Shown: positions 1-12,523 of the stretch, piece by piece
Numbering within the stretch: position 1 is the stretch's first letter
Layout: every line of letters starts with the position of its first letter
Source of the DNA: Mangifera indica
Lineage: Eukaryota > Streptophyta > Magnoliopsida > Sapindales > Anacardiaceae
DNA: 64,000 nt
Direction of reading: 5' to 3'
NCBI RefSeq assembly: GCF_011075055.1
Contig: NC_058154.1
Span: 13,301,184-13,365,183 of the forward strand
Translations under genes and position numbers: made by a program
The notes under the pieces: generated by a model
Seen by the model: only the letters and a program-made list of their open reading frames with translations
What the model was told of the DNA's origin: nothing
Databases searched by the model: none

Positions 1-529
1 GAAAGTGGAAAGTGAAAAAACAAAAGAAATTTCTAATCGAAGATGGTAAATTCAACTATCATGCAATGGATAGTAAAAAGACCATAAGAAAATAAGAACT
101 TTATAACTTAAATATGTATTTCTAATTAGATCACACTAAGAACAACTTTGCCACTCTTAAATAAGGAAAAGTAAACCCATCTGGTATTTTAGAGTTACAA
201 AAATCTTTGAATATTCTTTTCTATTTCTTAGCTTTTAGTGATTGGCAACTTTTACCACCTAATTTATCGCAATTAAAAAGAGACAGCATATATAAAAATA
301 CAAAAAGTCTCCTGTAGGAATCATGCAGAACATGGAAAATTTAGTCAACTCAAACTGGCTCAGTAGCCATCCCTACCACAGAGACAGAAAAATGACTTAA
401 AATCAAACCAGAGGCCCAAAAGAGAATTCAACAAAAAAAAAAAAACCTTGATAAGAAGGAAAAGGAAACGTAATTTTATTCTTTTTGTATATATTTTATA
501 ATTCATTTTTGAAGAAAATGAAACTATAC
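1..529. other. Intron-like AT-rich stretch at the left edge
   Basis: AT-rich sequence with no coding signal that I recognise. It lies downstream of the last visible exon of the minus-strand GIP1-like gene, whose donor site is at 528-529, so it is probably intron. The rest of that gene would lie left of the window. Confidence 0.5.
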
Positions 530-2973
530 CTTCAGAAATTGTAACAGACTCTACCAGTGCCTGGTTATCATCATCAGAGGAATGGATAGCTGAAGAAGTG
601 TCATGAGCTAACAAGGAAGAAGACTGTAAAGGCTCAGACAGCTGATTCTTTTCCACTTCTTCTGATTGGCTTTCATCATTTTTTTTGTGAATAGCATCTA
701 AAGTGTTTGAGGCTGTCTTTTCACTCTTGGATGATTCCAAGTCCACATCAGAGGAAACATCAGTATTTTCCTTAATAACGTTGGATTCAGCAGATGCTTG
801 ACCGGCAGAGGTAGGAAGGTGATTAGAACTCAATGAAGACTTTTCTTGGTGAGCTCTAATCAGGGAGGCAAAGGTGGGAGTAGGTAGAAGTGGTGCAGTC
901 TCCGGCCTTTTTGCATCTATGGTAGTATTATCTTTCCTGTCAGGAATCACACCATCCACAGACAACTCATTGCCATGTCCATGACTCAAGATTCCATTGG
1001 ATTGACTTGAAGAGCCATTGGAAGCAACAGTGGAAGCTCTGTAAATCATTTGAAACAAAGTAAATTCCAAAGAAAAATAAACTTTTTTACTCAGGAGGAA
1101 TTGTAGAAAATAATTCTTTTAAATGATAAAGACACAGAATAATGAAGTTTGGTTACATAATTACTTTGTCACATTATGTACTGCATTATTTTTCTTTTTT
1201 CCGCAAAACTGAACCTCTCTCTATGAATCCATTTTCCCTCCTTGGAGCTGCATTCATCCCAGTGCTAGCAACTGACAGGAGCAATGTGTAAGGCATAAAT
1301 TTCTAGACAATAATTACACAAGATATATTTTTAGACATTCAAGAAAATTGTAATTCTAACATATAGTTAAGGGGGAGAGGACTAGGATTGTTATAGATGC
1401 AAGCAACTTATACCAAAACCTCACCCACACAGGAAAAATAATGTGCCCAAGATCAGAATTATGTATGAAACCTTGAAACCAAGCATCACAGTTTTCATTC
1501 TTGAAAGGGTACAAAGCAATTACAATTATTGTAGTTTAGCTTCAAGAGTGCAAGCTTTGATTCATAAAGTATAAATTTACCAGACTGGATATGTTTAGAA
1601 TAATAGTTCCCCCGACCACCCCTAGCCCCTTGTCCCTGCAATATACAATTACCAAATGCAATGAGACAAGAAACAATGCTATACAGAGGATAACTGAAAT
1701 AACTTAATGAAGTCAATTATAGGTTTGCAACTATAAAAGCAGAAAGTATCAGATTCAGAAGGAAGTTAGAAATACAGTGGGTATTCTGCAATAAAAAGAA
1801 AAAATGTCTACCTCCTTTTCCGATCACGTTTCTTTTTTACCTCATGAAATGTATCTGCTAAGCAAAAAAGAGGGTGAATGTCTTATTAATAAAAATAAAT
1901 ATACACACAGCAGGCATTCTGCAGAAGAAATATGAGAGTTTTCATATCACACTGTACAGGTACTATGAGAAGAAAATTAGCACAATACTCGGTTGCAAGA
2001 AAATCCCAATTTATGGGATCAAAACATAAATCAGCAATGGTACTCATATCCACGTAAAACCCTAATGCATATGTAAACACATGTTTAAAAATACATATAC
2101 TCAGATAAAGATTGAAGATTTGTACCTCATCCAGTAGCCAATAGCCATAAAAACCAATTTACATCAACACATAAAGGGAAAATGTCATGCATAGACATAC
2201 CAATTCTTTTAAACACATATACACAGCTAAATATCTAAGCTACTGCACCAGATCCAGTTCAAAATATAAACAATTTGCTACACCAAGCTCAACATTGAAA
2301 CCTCTGCACAACATGCGGCTGCAAACACATCGCAAGTTAACGTATAACACCAACCCAAAACTCACTAATGCTCATGTAAAACCCTACTGCATACACAAAC
2401 CCCTTTTTTTAAACCAACACGCACAGCTAAATATCAAAGAATTCGCTCGATGTCCAGATGTAAAAATCACCAATTTACAGCTCCAACACACAAAAGCCAA
2501 TGTAAAACTCACTCAAATCCATGTAAAACCCCGATGCACACACAAACCCATGTTTGTAAACACATATACACAGCCAAAAAATGAAGCTTTTTCTCGATAC
2601 CCGGTTACAGAATGCATAAAACGCCAATGTAAACCTCACTCACTATATCCTTTGAAAGAGACTTTTGCACAAAACCCAGACGCAAAACATCCAACTTTCC
2701 CATAAAAACAACATAAAGGAGCTACATTGATGTAAAACCCTGATGAAAAAACACAAATATTTTCACATAAATACCTAAATAAAGAAGCTTTTGAGCAGTC
2801 TCATTAGGATCCATTGAACAATCCTCAAGAACAGAGTAGATCTCCTCATCGCTGTGTTGCCTCCCCGTGGTCTCCCGTATGGTCTGTATGGTAGGCCGTA
2901 TGTCGGCCGGGATCGTAACCCTGAACGCCCTCCTCGCCACCGCTCTTGCTCCGGCTGCTACTCCTGTTGCTCA
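530..2973 (-). CDS. GBF-interacting protein 1-like (GIP1/DUF1296), partial, start codon out of frame
   Basis: Five exons are visible on the minus strand, at about 2775-2973, 1812-1854, 1581-1635, 1215-1271 and 530-1038; later exons lie beyond the left edge. Exon 1 carries the family's N-terminal UBA-like domain, with RVTIPADIR, a HSDEEIY segment and the MDPNETAQKLLYL motif. Exon 2 gives DTFHEVKKKRDRK, exon 3 a GARGGRGN basic patch, and exon 5 a long Ser/Glu-rich disordered stretch. GIP1 proteins bind G-box bZIP factors in the nucleus and enhance their DNA binding. The only good ATG (2971-2973) is one base out of frame with the RVTIP frame. The join would work with one G fewer in the G-run near 2932-2937. 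Phases of exons 2/3 and 4/5 also do not chain cleanly, so the borders are provisional. Family call firm; integrity uncertain. Confidence 0.75.
2050..2770. repeat. Degenerate intronic direct repeats in the GIP1-like intron 1
   Basis: A GTAAAACCC(T/C) block followed by an ACACAxxACAC-like stretch and a TAAATATC/GAAGC-like segment recurs near 2053, 2375, 2522 and 2730, with irregular spacing of about 150-320 bp. Copies are diverged. The plus-strand open frame across this stretch is a by-product of the C/A-rich repeats and is not a gene. Confidence 0.4.
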
Positions 2974-4318
2974 TGGTCCTTCTTCAGGAAAGAAAAGAGA
3001 AGGAAGAGGAAATAAAATTAAAACAAATGAAAAAAATGAAAACATTTTGTGAAAAAGTGCTTGAGTTGCTTACACAGAAGCTTAAACGTAGAAGGATTGT
3101 GCCATTGAAAATTAAAAAAGAAAAAAAATGTGTTCGTCTTGTGGTGAAAGGTTTAGACTTTAGACCAATGGGTTAAAGGGGGGTGTTTGGTTACATAGAA
3201 AGTCAGGATTCAGGAAACAAAGAGGAAATTGTTTGTGAAAATGTATGTGGGTTTCAATGGTGAAGAATTTAAAGCTACCATAGAAAAATAAGCCAAACTA
3301 TGTACTCTTATAGATAGAAAGTTAGTGACTTAAGAAGGAATAATCTTGAGACTTTGTGTTTTCGGATTATATTTGTGTGAGAGGTGTAATAAAATGAAAT
3401 CACATGAATGCGTAATTTGAACTCAGTTCGATAAGATTAAGAATACTCTTAAACTTATAGTGTTGTGATTTTTTAACTCAAGCTTAAACTCGAGATAGAA
3501 ATGAGTCACTAACTTGAGATTTCGAATAAACTCTGATTTTAAAATTATTTTTATATCTCTTAACCTTTTACATCCATTAACTCTCTCATATATTTAAAAT
3601 TATAAATAAGGTTTTAAATGTATAATTAAAATATTTTAAAATTTTTAAAAGTTCATTAATTTGTTACTTATGAATTATATCAAGTCATAAAATCGTGAGC
3701 TCATTAGGTCAATCAATACAAAGCTCAAACTCCCAAAGTAACGAGCAACTTGACTTAATTTACACCATTCTCTGCTTTTCTCTTCATATAGTTTTATTTT
3801 GAGTTAAAAATCTTGAATTTAATTGAACTAAAATTATATCAAAACACCTAATTTAAATATAGTCGAATTTGAGATTCACAAACTGAAGCTCAAATTCAGT
3901 TAAAAAAATATATTAATTTTAAATTCAATTCAAATTAATTCAAAATTAGCTCACTTTGTAAAACTGAGTTTTATCACTTACTCAACCTTGACTCATTTCA
4001 TCTTAGCTCGAGTTGGTATTGAAATTCCCTAAGTCTAGCACTCAAAAAATACTTGATTTGATTTAACGGGCCAATTCGATAGGTGTTGGGCTTTTCCTGG
4101 AAGGAGTCAGATGTAAAAAATAATCTTCTTGTGGGCAAAATCGTCATAATGTGAATCTTCGCACCATCGCTTTATATATTCTCCTCCACTCACGTTTTCT
4201 TCAAAACCCTAACTCGTCGAATTTAATTTTTCCCCGAATCGAATTTATCTCTCTTATTCGTTTTCTCTTTCTCGGAAAAAATCTAAATTCTAACCAGTCA
4301 AACACTCGATTGCACGCC
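2974..4318. promoter_or_regulatory. Divergent intergenic region between GIP1-like and RRM genes
   Basis: About 1.3 kb separates the two divergently transcribed start regions, so both promoters must lie here. A TATA-like TATATAT sits at 4173-4179, about 140 bp before the RRM start codon. A telo-box AAACCCTAA at 4204-4212 lies in the probable 5' leader; this element is common in plant genes for RNA and translation proteins. The middle part (about 3380-4060) is AT-rich, with repeated GAGCTC/CTCGAG-type words, and could be a decayed repeat. I see no gene in it. Confidence 0.5.
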
Positions 4319-6308
4319 ATGGGATCTAAACCCAGGTCCGATAATCCTCACTCCGGCGACGGCGCCAGCCCCGGTTCGTCTCTTTCTCCATTGAGTTGTG
4401 CTTGCTTTTTTTTTAAACTCGATATGTTTGAATCACATGTTTTTTTGAAATTGGGCACGGAACTAAAAGACGCCATTTTTTTAATTTGCAGGAAGATTTT
4501 CATCGGTGGATTGGCCAAAGATACGACATACGGTGAGTTTTTAATTGGTTTGATTGATCTTTGATGTGGGTTTTGGTTTGCCGAATTGGGTTTTAAAATT
4601 GATGTGTTTTTTTGTGATGAATTGTAGCTACGTTTAACAAGCACTTTGGGAAGTACGGTGACATCACCGATTCTGTCATCATGAAAGATAGGTACACCGG
4701 GCAACCAAGGGGATTCGGCTTTATAACTTATGCTGATCCGTCGGTGGTGGATAAGGTTATTGAAGACACTCATATAATCAATGGAAAACAGGTAATTAAG
4801 CTCTAATATTGTCGTTCTTTTGGTGATTTAATTGTTATGTTAAGGGAAACAGATGTATGTTTAATGGTTTCAATATGACTTAGGAAAAGTTTGTGTATGG
4901 GAAAATAGTATCTCTCTCTTTTTTATTTTTTTGGCTTTTGTGTGTTTTAAGGGGAAAAAAAGGATCATAGTGTACTTAACTTTTATTGATTATATGAGGT
5001 GCAGTTTTAGTAAATTTGAGCTCTGTGTTTCATTGATTGCATGGTTTTCCATATTATAATTGTCGTTATTTCAAAGTAACAAGTTGGCCTCTAACTTTGA
5101 TTAGGTTGAAATCAAAAGAACCATTCCTAAAGGCTCAGGTCAATCAAAGGATTTTAAGACAAAGAAGATATTTGTTGGTGGTATACCCTCTTCGGTCAGT
5201 GAAGGTATGCAATTAGGTCATGGTGTTTTATTTTTTATTTGTAGGATGAATCAGAATGGTTATGAATCAGAATGCTTACATTTTTTGCTGTGAACCTTGT
5301 GATATTTTTCACCCTTTTATTTCTTCTGCATATATTATTCAGATGAACTCAAGAATTTCTTCTCCAAGTATGGGAAAGTCCTGGAACACCAGATAATACG
5401 AGATCATGAAACTAATCGTTCTCGAGGTTTTGGATTTGTAATCTTTGACAGTGAAGAAGTCGTGGATGAAATGTTATCAAAGGGAAATATGATTGATATG
5501 GCTGGCACCCAGGTGAGCTTATTAGTATGGTCTTCATGAAGTCAGCTTGTAAGCAGATTGTTGTGTGTCACCATGCATGCAGTATTACATTCTGCTTTTA
5601 TCAACAGATATATGAGCCATGAGTTAGTTATTTAAGTCAGATGTATTTACATTAAGTAGAATGCATTTAGCAAATTTTTTTCCTATTGACCATAGATGGA
5701 GATTGTTACAGGTATAGATACACCAGGAAAGGGCTATCATTATAGTTCCCCTTGCAGCAGATCTAGGTTAACTAAGTTGCTTTGTTGTAGGTGGAGATCA
5801 AGAAAGCTGAACCCAAGAAAGCCTCAAACCCCCCTCCTCCTCCTTCATATGGTAGCAACTCTAGGGGCCGTTCATTCAATGATGGCTATGGTGGATTTGG
5901 CAGTTCTTATGGGAGTTTTGATGGAGGATTTGGTCCTGGCCCTTATAGGACACCTGCAAGTCTGGGTGGTAGGCTTGGTGGTGGATATGGGTATGGTAGT
6001 GGTAGTGGAGACTTTGGCGGAGGTTATGGGGGTTTGGTGGTAATAGCTTAGGAGGGTACAGAGGTGAATCTTCTCTTGGTTATTCTGGTCGCTTTGGACC
6101 CTATGGTGGCGGATTTGGCAGTGGTTATGGTGGAAGTGGTTTAGGTGGATATGGTAGAGGAGGCGAGGGTTATGGTAGTTATGGAGGTTCAGGCTACAGT
6201 GGTGGCTATGATTCTGGTCCAGGTACTAGTTATGGTGGAGCTGGTATGCTATATGGAAGGGGAGGCTATAGTGGCAGTAGTCGGTACCATCCTTATGCCA
6301 GATCTTAG
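4319..6308 (+). CDS. Two-RRM glycine-rich RNA-binding protein (hnRNP/RBGD type), frameshifted in last exon
   Basis: Six coding exons: 4319-4377, 4492-4532, 4628-4791, 5105-5204, 5343-5512 and 5791-6308. The first donor was set at 4378 because only that choice keeps frame into KIFIGG. RRM1 shows RNP2 KIFIGG and RNP1 RGFGFITY; RRM2 shows KIFVGG and RGFGFVIF. A VEIKKAEPKKA linker and a long Gly/Tyr/Ser-rich tail follow, giving about 350 residues. This fits plant nuclear hnRNP-like proteins that bind mRNA. In the tail, near 6028-6035 (TATGGGGGTTTGG), one base is missing. As written, the frame ends at 6051, while glycine-rich coding continues in the next frame to a TAG at 6306-6308. A homopolymer error or a truncating mutation would both explain this. 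Arabidopsis At3g13224 (RBGD2) is the closest relative I can recall. Confidence 0.85.
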
Positions 6309-8479
6309 AAGTATTACTCAGGTTCCTGTAGTTTTTAATCGTGCTTTGTTAGGCACTCCCACTCAAGTACTAGAAGTTTCCTATAATAGCAGCAGGTGGG
6401 GAAGCTTTTCAAGATCAGAAGACCTGTTGTTGTTAGATTCTTATTGATTGTATGCCATAGATAAAAGCTTAGATTGCTTCAAACTAGTGCTTTGTGTTCT
6501 ATTCTATGGTTTTCTAGTTTGTCCTTTCATTATACCCTGTTGTGTAGACTATAGAAATCTTTTTTTTTTTTTATTTTGAATGTGTTGTTATTTTTTTGTA
6601 GTTTGATTAGATAGACCCTTCTGTACTCTTAATTTCTATTACCTTGTATGTTTCCTGTTAGCAACTGTTTGCTTTAGTTTGATGCAGACAGTCATATTTT
6701 CTATTATGGTCTAGAGGTAGATTTTGGAGGGAATTTATGATTTTGGCTTTAGACTAACATCTTATGATGCATTGGTCATACAAGGGATTAGGTTTGTTGT
6801 CTTTGAGGGAGGGCAGGGCTTTTTATTTTCCTATTGTTTGCATATTCTACATAGATTCAATAGCATTCTCACAAATTGGTGACATTTTTTAGGGTTACCG
6901 TAGTGGTGAACTTAACTCTCATCTATTAGCCCCAGTTGCAGTAAATTTTGGGTTGAGTTCTGTGAATTCATTTAAGGTTACTATATTTTTTTAAGCTGAG
7001 TTCAATTTTTGTTGGTTTGCTTAGAACAATTCACATTGAAATCTCTTTTTATGTTTCTGAAAGTCGTTGATTTTCATTGGGGGTTTGTTAAAGCTAATGT
7101 GGTTGCCTTATTCCCTTCCTCTTTACATACATGCTTTTGCTGTTCTAACTTTTTTCATGATGGGTTTCATCTACCGATTTTGATGGTTGGCAAGGCTTCA
7201 AATCTGTCTAAATGGTGGTAAGACTTGTGCAGTTGTCATTTTTTTTCAAATGGATTTGACATCTTACAAAGGTTTTTTGAGGTCACTGGATCTTAAACTT
7301 TTATTCATGCATTCCTTTTTGATTTCATGCTGTGGTGAGGAACCAGTGGTCAGAATCCTCTTTGTACCCTGTAGATTTCTGACTTGGATTTCAGTTACAT
7401 TGTACTGGATTGCAATAAAATAAATAATAATTAAGTTGTGTTGTGCAATTTTGGGTACATCTTTTGGTTTCTTCTGCACATGATATTTACTATGGAGATT
7501 GTCTCATTGTTTCATGTGTTCTCAACACCCCTTCAATCTCAATATTGATGGAAGGGTTTGCCTATTTACAGCCAAAATGGTGATCAAAACATATATTCAA
7601 AAACTGAAACTAGGTGCACGAATAATAATGAGTATTAATTTTTAAATTATCGATAATGGATGATTGAGTATTTTTATATTGTGGATGAAGTATGGTACAT
7701 ATATTAATTTTTATTGTAAATGTATGTTATTTATGTGTACAACAATTGATCTTGCAAATTCATTGACGAGGCCGGGTTAGTATTGTCAGAACAATATAAT
7801 TAAAATTATATAAATTAAATATATTTATTAAATGTTAAATTGTAAATAATAAACATTAATATATTTCTCATGTTGATATGGTATTGATTAGGGTGGGTAG
7901 GATTGACACGGATTCATGGAAAATGGGTTGAGTTAAAAAGTAATGATTGTGAAATTTCGTATTTGATCTTATGAAAATAGGTCAATTTGTGGGTTATCTG
8001 TATATATTAATTTTATATTATTTTTATTTTGTTTTTATTACCTGAATATGTTTTTTTTAATTGGATAAGTATTTTGTGGGGGAATAAAAATTTACTTCAA
8101 ATTATAAAAGTATTTTTTATAGATTTAAAGAATTTTAATATTAAATATGAAATGAATATTTATAACAAAATGTTAATGTTTATATTTTTTTAATTTATTT
8201 TTCATACAACAAATTCTTTAATACTTGGATAAATTGGAGTTCATTTTATGTCAAAAAAAAAGAAAAATATGTGAAAATTTTTTTAAGTTTGTTATAAATT
8301 AGATGTTAAAGTAGAAAAAGGAAATGAATAGAGAAAAAATAATGGGTGGCCCATAGGTATGAGTTCAAGTTCAAAATGAATACAGGTTTAAACATCTAAA
8401 ACTTATATCCGTATTTATATGGGTTACTTATTCGTCTGTTTTGCAGTCTCTATGATTGACCTAAAAGTTAGTTAGTAAG
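6309..8479. other. 3' UTR and intergenic sequence
   Basis: The first few hundred bases are T-rich and fit the 3' UTR of the RRM gene. The remainder is AT-rich and I see no exon with recognisable protein similarity. The short open frames near 7000-7480 have no family signature. Confidence 0.5.
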
Positions 8480-9108
8480 TGATAAAATCGTTATTTAATA
8501 AAAAATTTTAAAAACCTAAAGTTTTATTAGTTTATATCCCTCGCAGTTTGAAAATTTCACAATTTTCTCTCACCTGAAGTTTGAAAAATCAAAATTTTTA
8601 TTTTAGGTTTTACAAACCCTCATCGGAGATAGTCGTCTCTGACGACATTGACTCTCCCTTCAAGTTTAACTCTCCCTACTGATCACTTTTCAGCCATTGG
8701 TGAAACTCATCTCCTCTGACGAAGGTAAAATCGTCTTCATTGGAGAGTGTTCATCTCAAACAAAGATGACGTCACCGTTTGAGACTTTCAACGATCGTTT
8801 TTATCTCGGACAAAGATGAATCATCTTCGTCTAAGATGAAGACAATCCGACGAAGACGATTTCGTCTTTGTCAGAGGAGATGAGTTTTGTCAGTGGCTGA
8901 AAAGTGATTGACAGGGAGAGTTGAGTCTGGAGGAAGAACCAACACCATCGGAGACGACGAAGTTCGTTGTCTCCGATGACGGTTTGCAAACCTTGGGAGG
9001 AATTTTTGATTTTTCAAACTTCAAGTGGAGGGCATTGTGAGATTTTCAAGCTGATGGTGGGCAAACATAATAAAACTTTAGTTTTTTTGCTAAATAATAG
9101 TTTTATCC
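8480..9108. mobile_element. Fold-back MITE with long terminal inverted repeats
   Basis: The two halves are inverted repeats of one another over about 290 bp each. TGATAAAATCGTTATTTAAT at the left pairs with ATTATTTAGC...AGTTTTATCC read backwards at the right. Inner blocks such as GAGGAGATGAG, GGCTGAAAAGTGAT and TTGATTTTTCAAACTTCA are mirrored too. The centre is rich in GACGA/TCGTC words. There is no transposase. This is a non-autonomous, possibly MULE-type fold-back element. I could not define a clean target-site duplication. Confidence 0.7.
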
Positions 9109-9802
9109 TTAATCTTAATTAAAATTTTTAATAAATGGGTGAGATTTTTAGATTTTTAAGCCTTATAAGTGTGATTTTGAGAACACACTTGAATTTGAGT
9201 AAGAAATAGTCCTTTGACCTAGTTTGACTCTAAAAACATTGAATGATAATTGAAATATTATGGATTAACAAAATCTCATAGGTGATAATGATTTCACTTC
9301 TGTAATTAACGTAAATACTTAATCTTAAGTCAGTGGAAAACTCTTACTAAAGTGCAAAAAGGAGTGGCCTTTTACTCCCATAAGGATTAAAACTTAACCT
9401 CTAATAAACCTCCAAATTATGTCACGCTAATTGTATCAGTTTGCATGATCGAGTGAACTAAACGAACCAGTTAACCTGCTGACTGATGGATTGACTCTCT
9501 ATCGTGTCAAAGATTGGTTCGAGTTTAAAAGCACTGCATGGATTGACCCTTTATTATGAACCTTTGACGAAGTGTGGGCAATTTTGGTACACCAATTTTT
9601 GTTTATGGACTTTGCGGAATATCAAACATCAACAACAAATTTAAAAAAAACAAAGGTTTAGCAAAGAAAACTTTTCACCAGAAGACTTGGGATCGACACT
9701 CTAACAGGGTTGTCAAATCCTAGAAAAATTACTCTTCAAAAAAAAAAAACGACCATCTTCTAAACATCTTCTGTTTTCGCGTTTCGATTTCAAGCTATTG
9801 GA
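9109..9802. other. Intergenic sequence upstream of EMC8/9
   Basis: AT-rich DNA with no exon signal. The last part, just before 9800, should contain the EMC8/9 promoter. The near-identical second copy of the locus starts at the base equivalent to 9803, so this upstream stretch is not duplicated after the N gap. Confidence 0.5.
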
Positions 9803-9883
9803 GTTGAAGTTCAGGCGCGTCTATCGTTGATTCGTTCTGGTAACCACAGAATTGAGACGCACACTCAATTCAGTGAGTCGGGC

Positions 9884-11815
9884 ATGGCGAGTTGAGATAT
9901 GAGATTTCTCAAGACGCGTACATTAAGCTCGTGTTACACGCTCAGAAGCACAAGACGGCGGCGGTCAACGGTGTCTTAGTGGGACGAGTCTCGCCTCGAG
10001 ACGACGACGTTGTGGAGATCACTGATTCCGTCCCTCTCTTTCACTCCCACCTTGGTCTACTCCCCATTCTCGAGATCTCGCTTATCTTGGTACGTTTACT
10101 TATATACGCTTTTCATAATTATCTGTGTTTTTTTTTCAGTAATTTGAAAACAAAAGTTAAGTTTTTATGCATGTGAATTAAGTATTTGAAGATTACTGAT
10201 CTGGGTTGTGTTTTTGAGATTTAGCTCAGAACTTTCGGAATTGTTTTGCTTTTTTGTGATCTGGGTTTGGCTTGTTTCTATGAAAAATTATGTTTCTGAG
10301 AGAGTGTTTTAAGCGGTCGAACTGCATTTGTTTTTGTTGGGCATTATGTTTTCATGGAAATGGTTTTGAGTTCTGTACTTGATTGGTTATTGTTTTCTGG
10401 TTGTCTCTAGTGTTTTTGTTAGGGTGATTCGGATGGGTTTCGTTTTGTGTTGAAATTCAAAATTAATTAACTCTGGGGTGTGTTGGTTACTTTGTTTTGA
10501 TCAGGTAGAAGAGCATTACAGTGCTCAAGGTCTTGGCATTGTGGGGTGTTTTCATGATAATGAGAGGTATGATGATGCTGAGCTTAGTGGTGTCGCTAAG
10601 AATATTGGTGATCACATCTGTCGCTACTTTCCCCAAGCTGTTATACTTTTGGTAAGTGTTGGGCAAATTGATGTTGCATGGCTTGCATTTATTCCTTGAA
10701 ATTGTTTTTCCGGTTTTTAATCTCTTATATTATACTGATATAGTTGGATAACAAAAAGCTTGAAGTATTGCCCAAGAAGATTGACGAAAGACCTGTTATG
10801 CAGGTTAGTATTATCCGCTTTCTTTTTTTTTTTTTTCCAGAACTATTGTGTAACAGTTTTCATTAGATTTTAGGTTATGAAGGTGTCAGTGATCGAATTG
10901 CTGATATTAAGCCTTTCTTGTGGCTGATTATTCTGTATTTCAGATTTGGCAAATTGTTCTGAATAAGCTATTATTGCATTAAACATTTTATCTGGTTATA
11001 CCATTCAAATACTTTTGTAGTGGCGTTGAAATTCTAGTGCTGGTTGTGCTGGAAACCAGTATTCCTGGATTTGGGGTCAAATTGAAGGATTTTTTGCTAA
11101 TGTGCAATTGTCCCTTGTATTACATAATTGTTTGTCTTCGAGATTTGTTGCTTTTTTTATGTGGTTTCTTTGTTCACCATGACATCTTACTTAGATTTTG
11201 TGGATTTGATTGTCATGTGATTTTAGTTTCCAAAATTTGAATCCTGTAATCAATAGGTTGCTAACTGAACTTATATATTTCTTTAAAGCAAATTTATCAT
11301 TTTTGTGTATAGTGCTTAAGTGTACTTCACCTTTATGTCTCTTCTAATCATAAAAGATGCTCTGGTTTTTCTTCGCCTTTAGTTACACTAATTTTATGTC
11401 TTTACAAGTTCTCTACCCCTCTAATTACATGCCTTTTAAAATGAACAGAAAGCCTAGTTGTTAATTATTTTATGAGAAGAAAGCTAATTGTTTTTCATTC
11501 TCGCATATTGATTTATTAATATTCTACTTTATTTTAGTCATTCCAAAAGTTTGTGTTTCCTTAAGTTAATGACATAACTAGAATATGTGATAATATTCTG
11601 ATAGAGTCTTCATATTGGTTATTATATTTCTCTTCATGGACTAGCTCTATATAAGGGATGCATCAAAGAATTGGAAGCTTGTTGAATCAGATAGTGGTGG
11701 CCGATTGGTAACTAAGGAGTCAATAGCGAATACGCTTCTATTAGATTATATTACCACTGAGAAATGGCAGGCTATTGTAGATTTTGATGATGATCTTGAT
11801 GACATTAGCAAGTAA
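9884..11815 (+). CDS. ER membrane protein complex subunit 8/9 (UPF0172) homolog, unit A
   Basis: Exons are about 9884-10089, 10505-10651, 10744-10803 and 11645-11815. The product reads GELRYEISQDAYIKLVLHA, then KTAAVNGVLVGR, ITDSVPLFHS, NIGDHICRYFPQA and LYIRDASKNWKLVES, matching plant EMC8/9 (Arabidopsis EMB2731). It is an MPN-fold subunit of the ER membrane insertase complex, facing the cytosol. Two oddities. The start ATG at 9884 is one base out of frame with the conserved GELRYE: ATGGCGAG stands where ATG-GGC-GAG is expected, so the frame as written has no ATG. The family's C-terminal exon (DWLNP...) is absent. The donor CAA|GTAAGC at 11811-11817 is intact, but read-through gives a stop right after DDISK. 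About 195 residues, against about 208 in Arabidopsis. Family call firm. Confidence 0.85.
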
Positions 11816-11833
11816 GCATTCTTTTCGAATCAA

Positions 11834-12246
11834 ATCATATGGGGAGCTCTCCTTGGTGGCTGCAGAGTGCACAAGGCACAAGAATATTGATCAGGCTCAA
11901 GAAGCTACAAGACATCTTGGTCAGTTAGATCCACTTAGTGATGGATACTATGTGGCATTATCAAACATTTATGCAGAAGTGGAGTGTTGGGAAGATGTGG
12001 CAAGAGTCAGGAAGCTGATGAGAAGTCAAGGAATGAAGAAGATGCCTGGCTGCAGTTCAATCTCAGTTGATGGAGCAATTCATGAGTTTATTGCTGGAGA
12101 TCAGGAAGAATCTTCATGATTGCGAGGACTGCCATGCTGCATTTAAACTGATATCAGAAATTGTAAATTGTGAGGTAGTTGTGTCTAATCGAAACCAAAT
12201 CCATTGTTTCAAAGATGGTTCCTGTTCTTGTGGAGATTACTGGTAA
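11834..12246 (+). pseudogene. PPR-DYW protein C-terminal fragment (E motif plus DYW end)
   Basis: The stretch begins in the ALLGGC part of a PLS-class E domain. A frame shift follows, caused by a tandem GCACAAG duplication near 11870-11885. It then continues GYYVALSNIYAE, WEDVARVRKLMR and KKMPGCSSI, and after a stop and a deletion it ends with DCHAAFKLI and HCFKDGSCSCGDYW. The terminal DYW at 12235-12243 is followed by TAA, the exact end of DYW-class editing factors. Roughly 60 residues between the E+ region and the DYW end are missing, and there is no upstream PPR array. It sits directly after EMC8 exon 4, where the last EMC8 exon should be. Confidence 0.85.
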
Positions 12247-12523
12247 TTTGATTGACAATTTTTGTAATTTGACTGGTACATTTATATCACCGAATCATAT
12301 TCTGATATATCATGACCCTTCAGCTTAAAAGCAAACTTCTTTCTTTGCAGCATTTTGAAATGTATTGAAACTTCAATACAATTATCACATCTTACTCTAC
12401 CACACGTTTGTTGTATGTGAATCTACTTATATCATGTGTAAAGGCCAGACTGCAGTTATTTTCAAACATAATGCACACACAGCTTCTGCCATAACTTTGT
12501 TGATGGGCAATTTCTTGTTTACC

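Noticed and set aside
2187..2705. 172-codon plus-strand frame rich in His/Lys/Thr
   Set aside because: It lies in the intron of the GIP1-like gene on the opposite strand and follows degenerate repeats; no family match.
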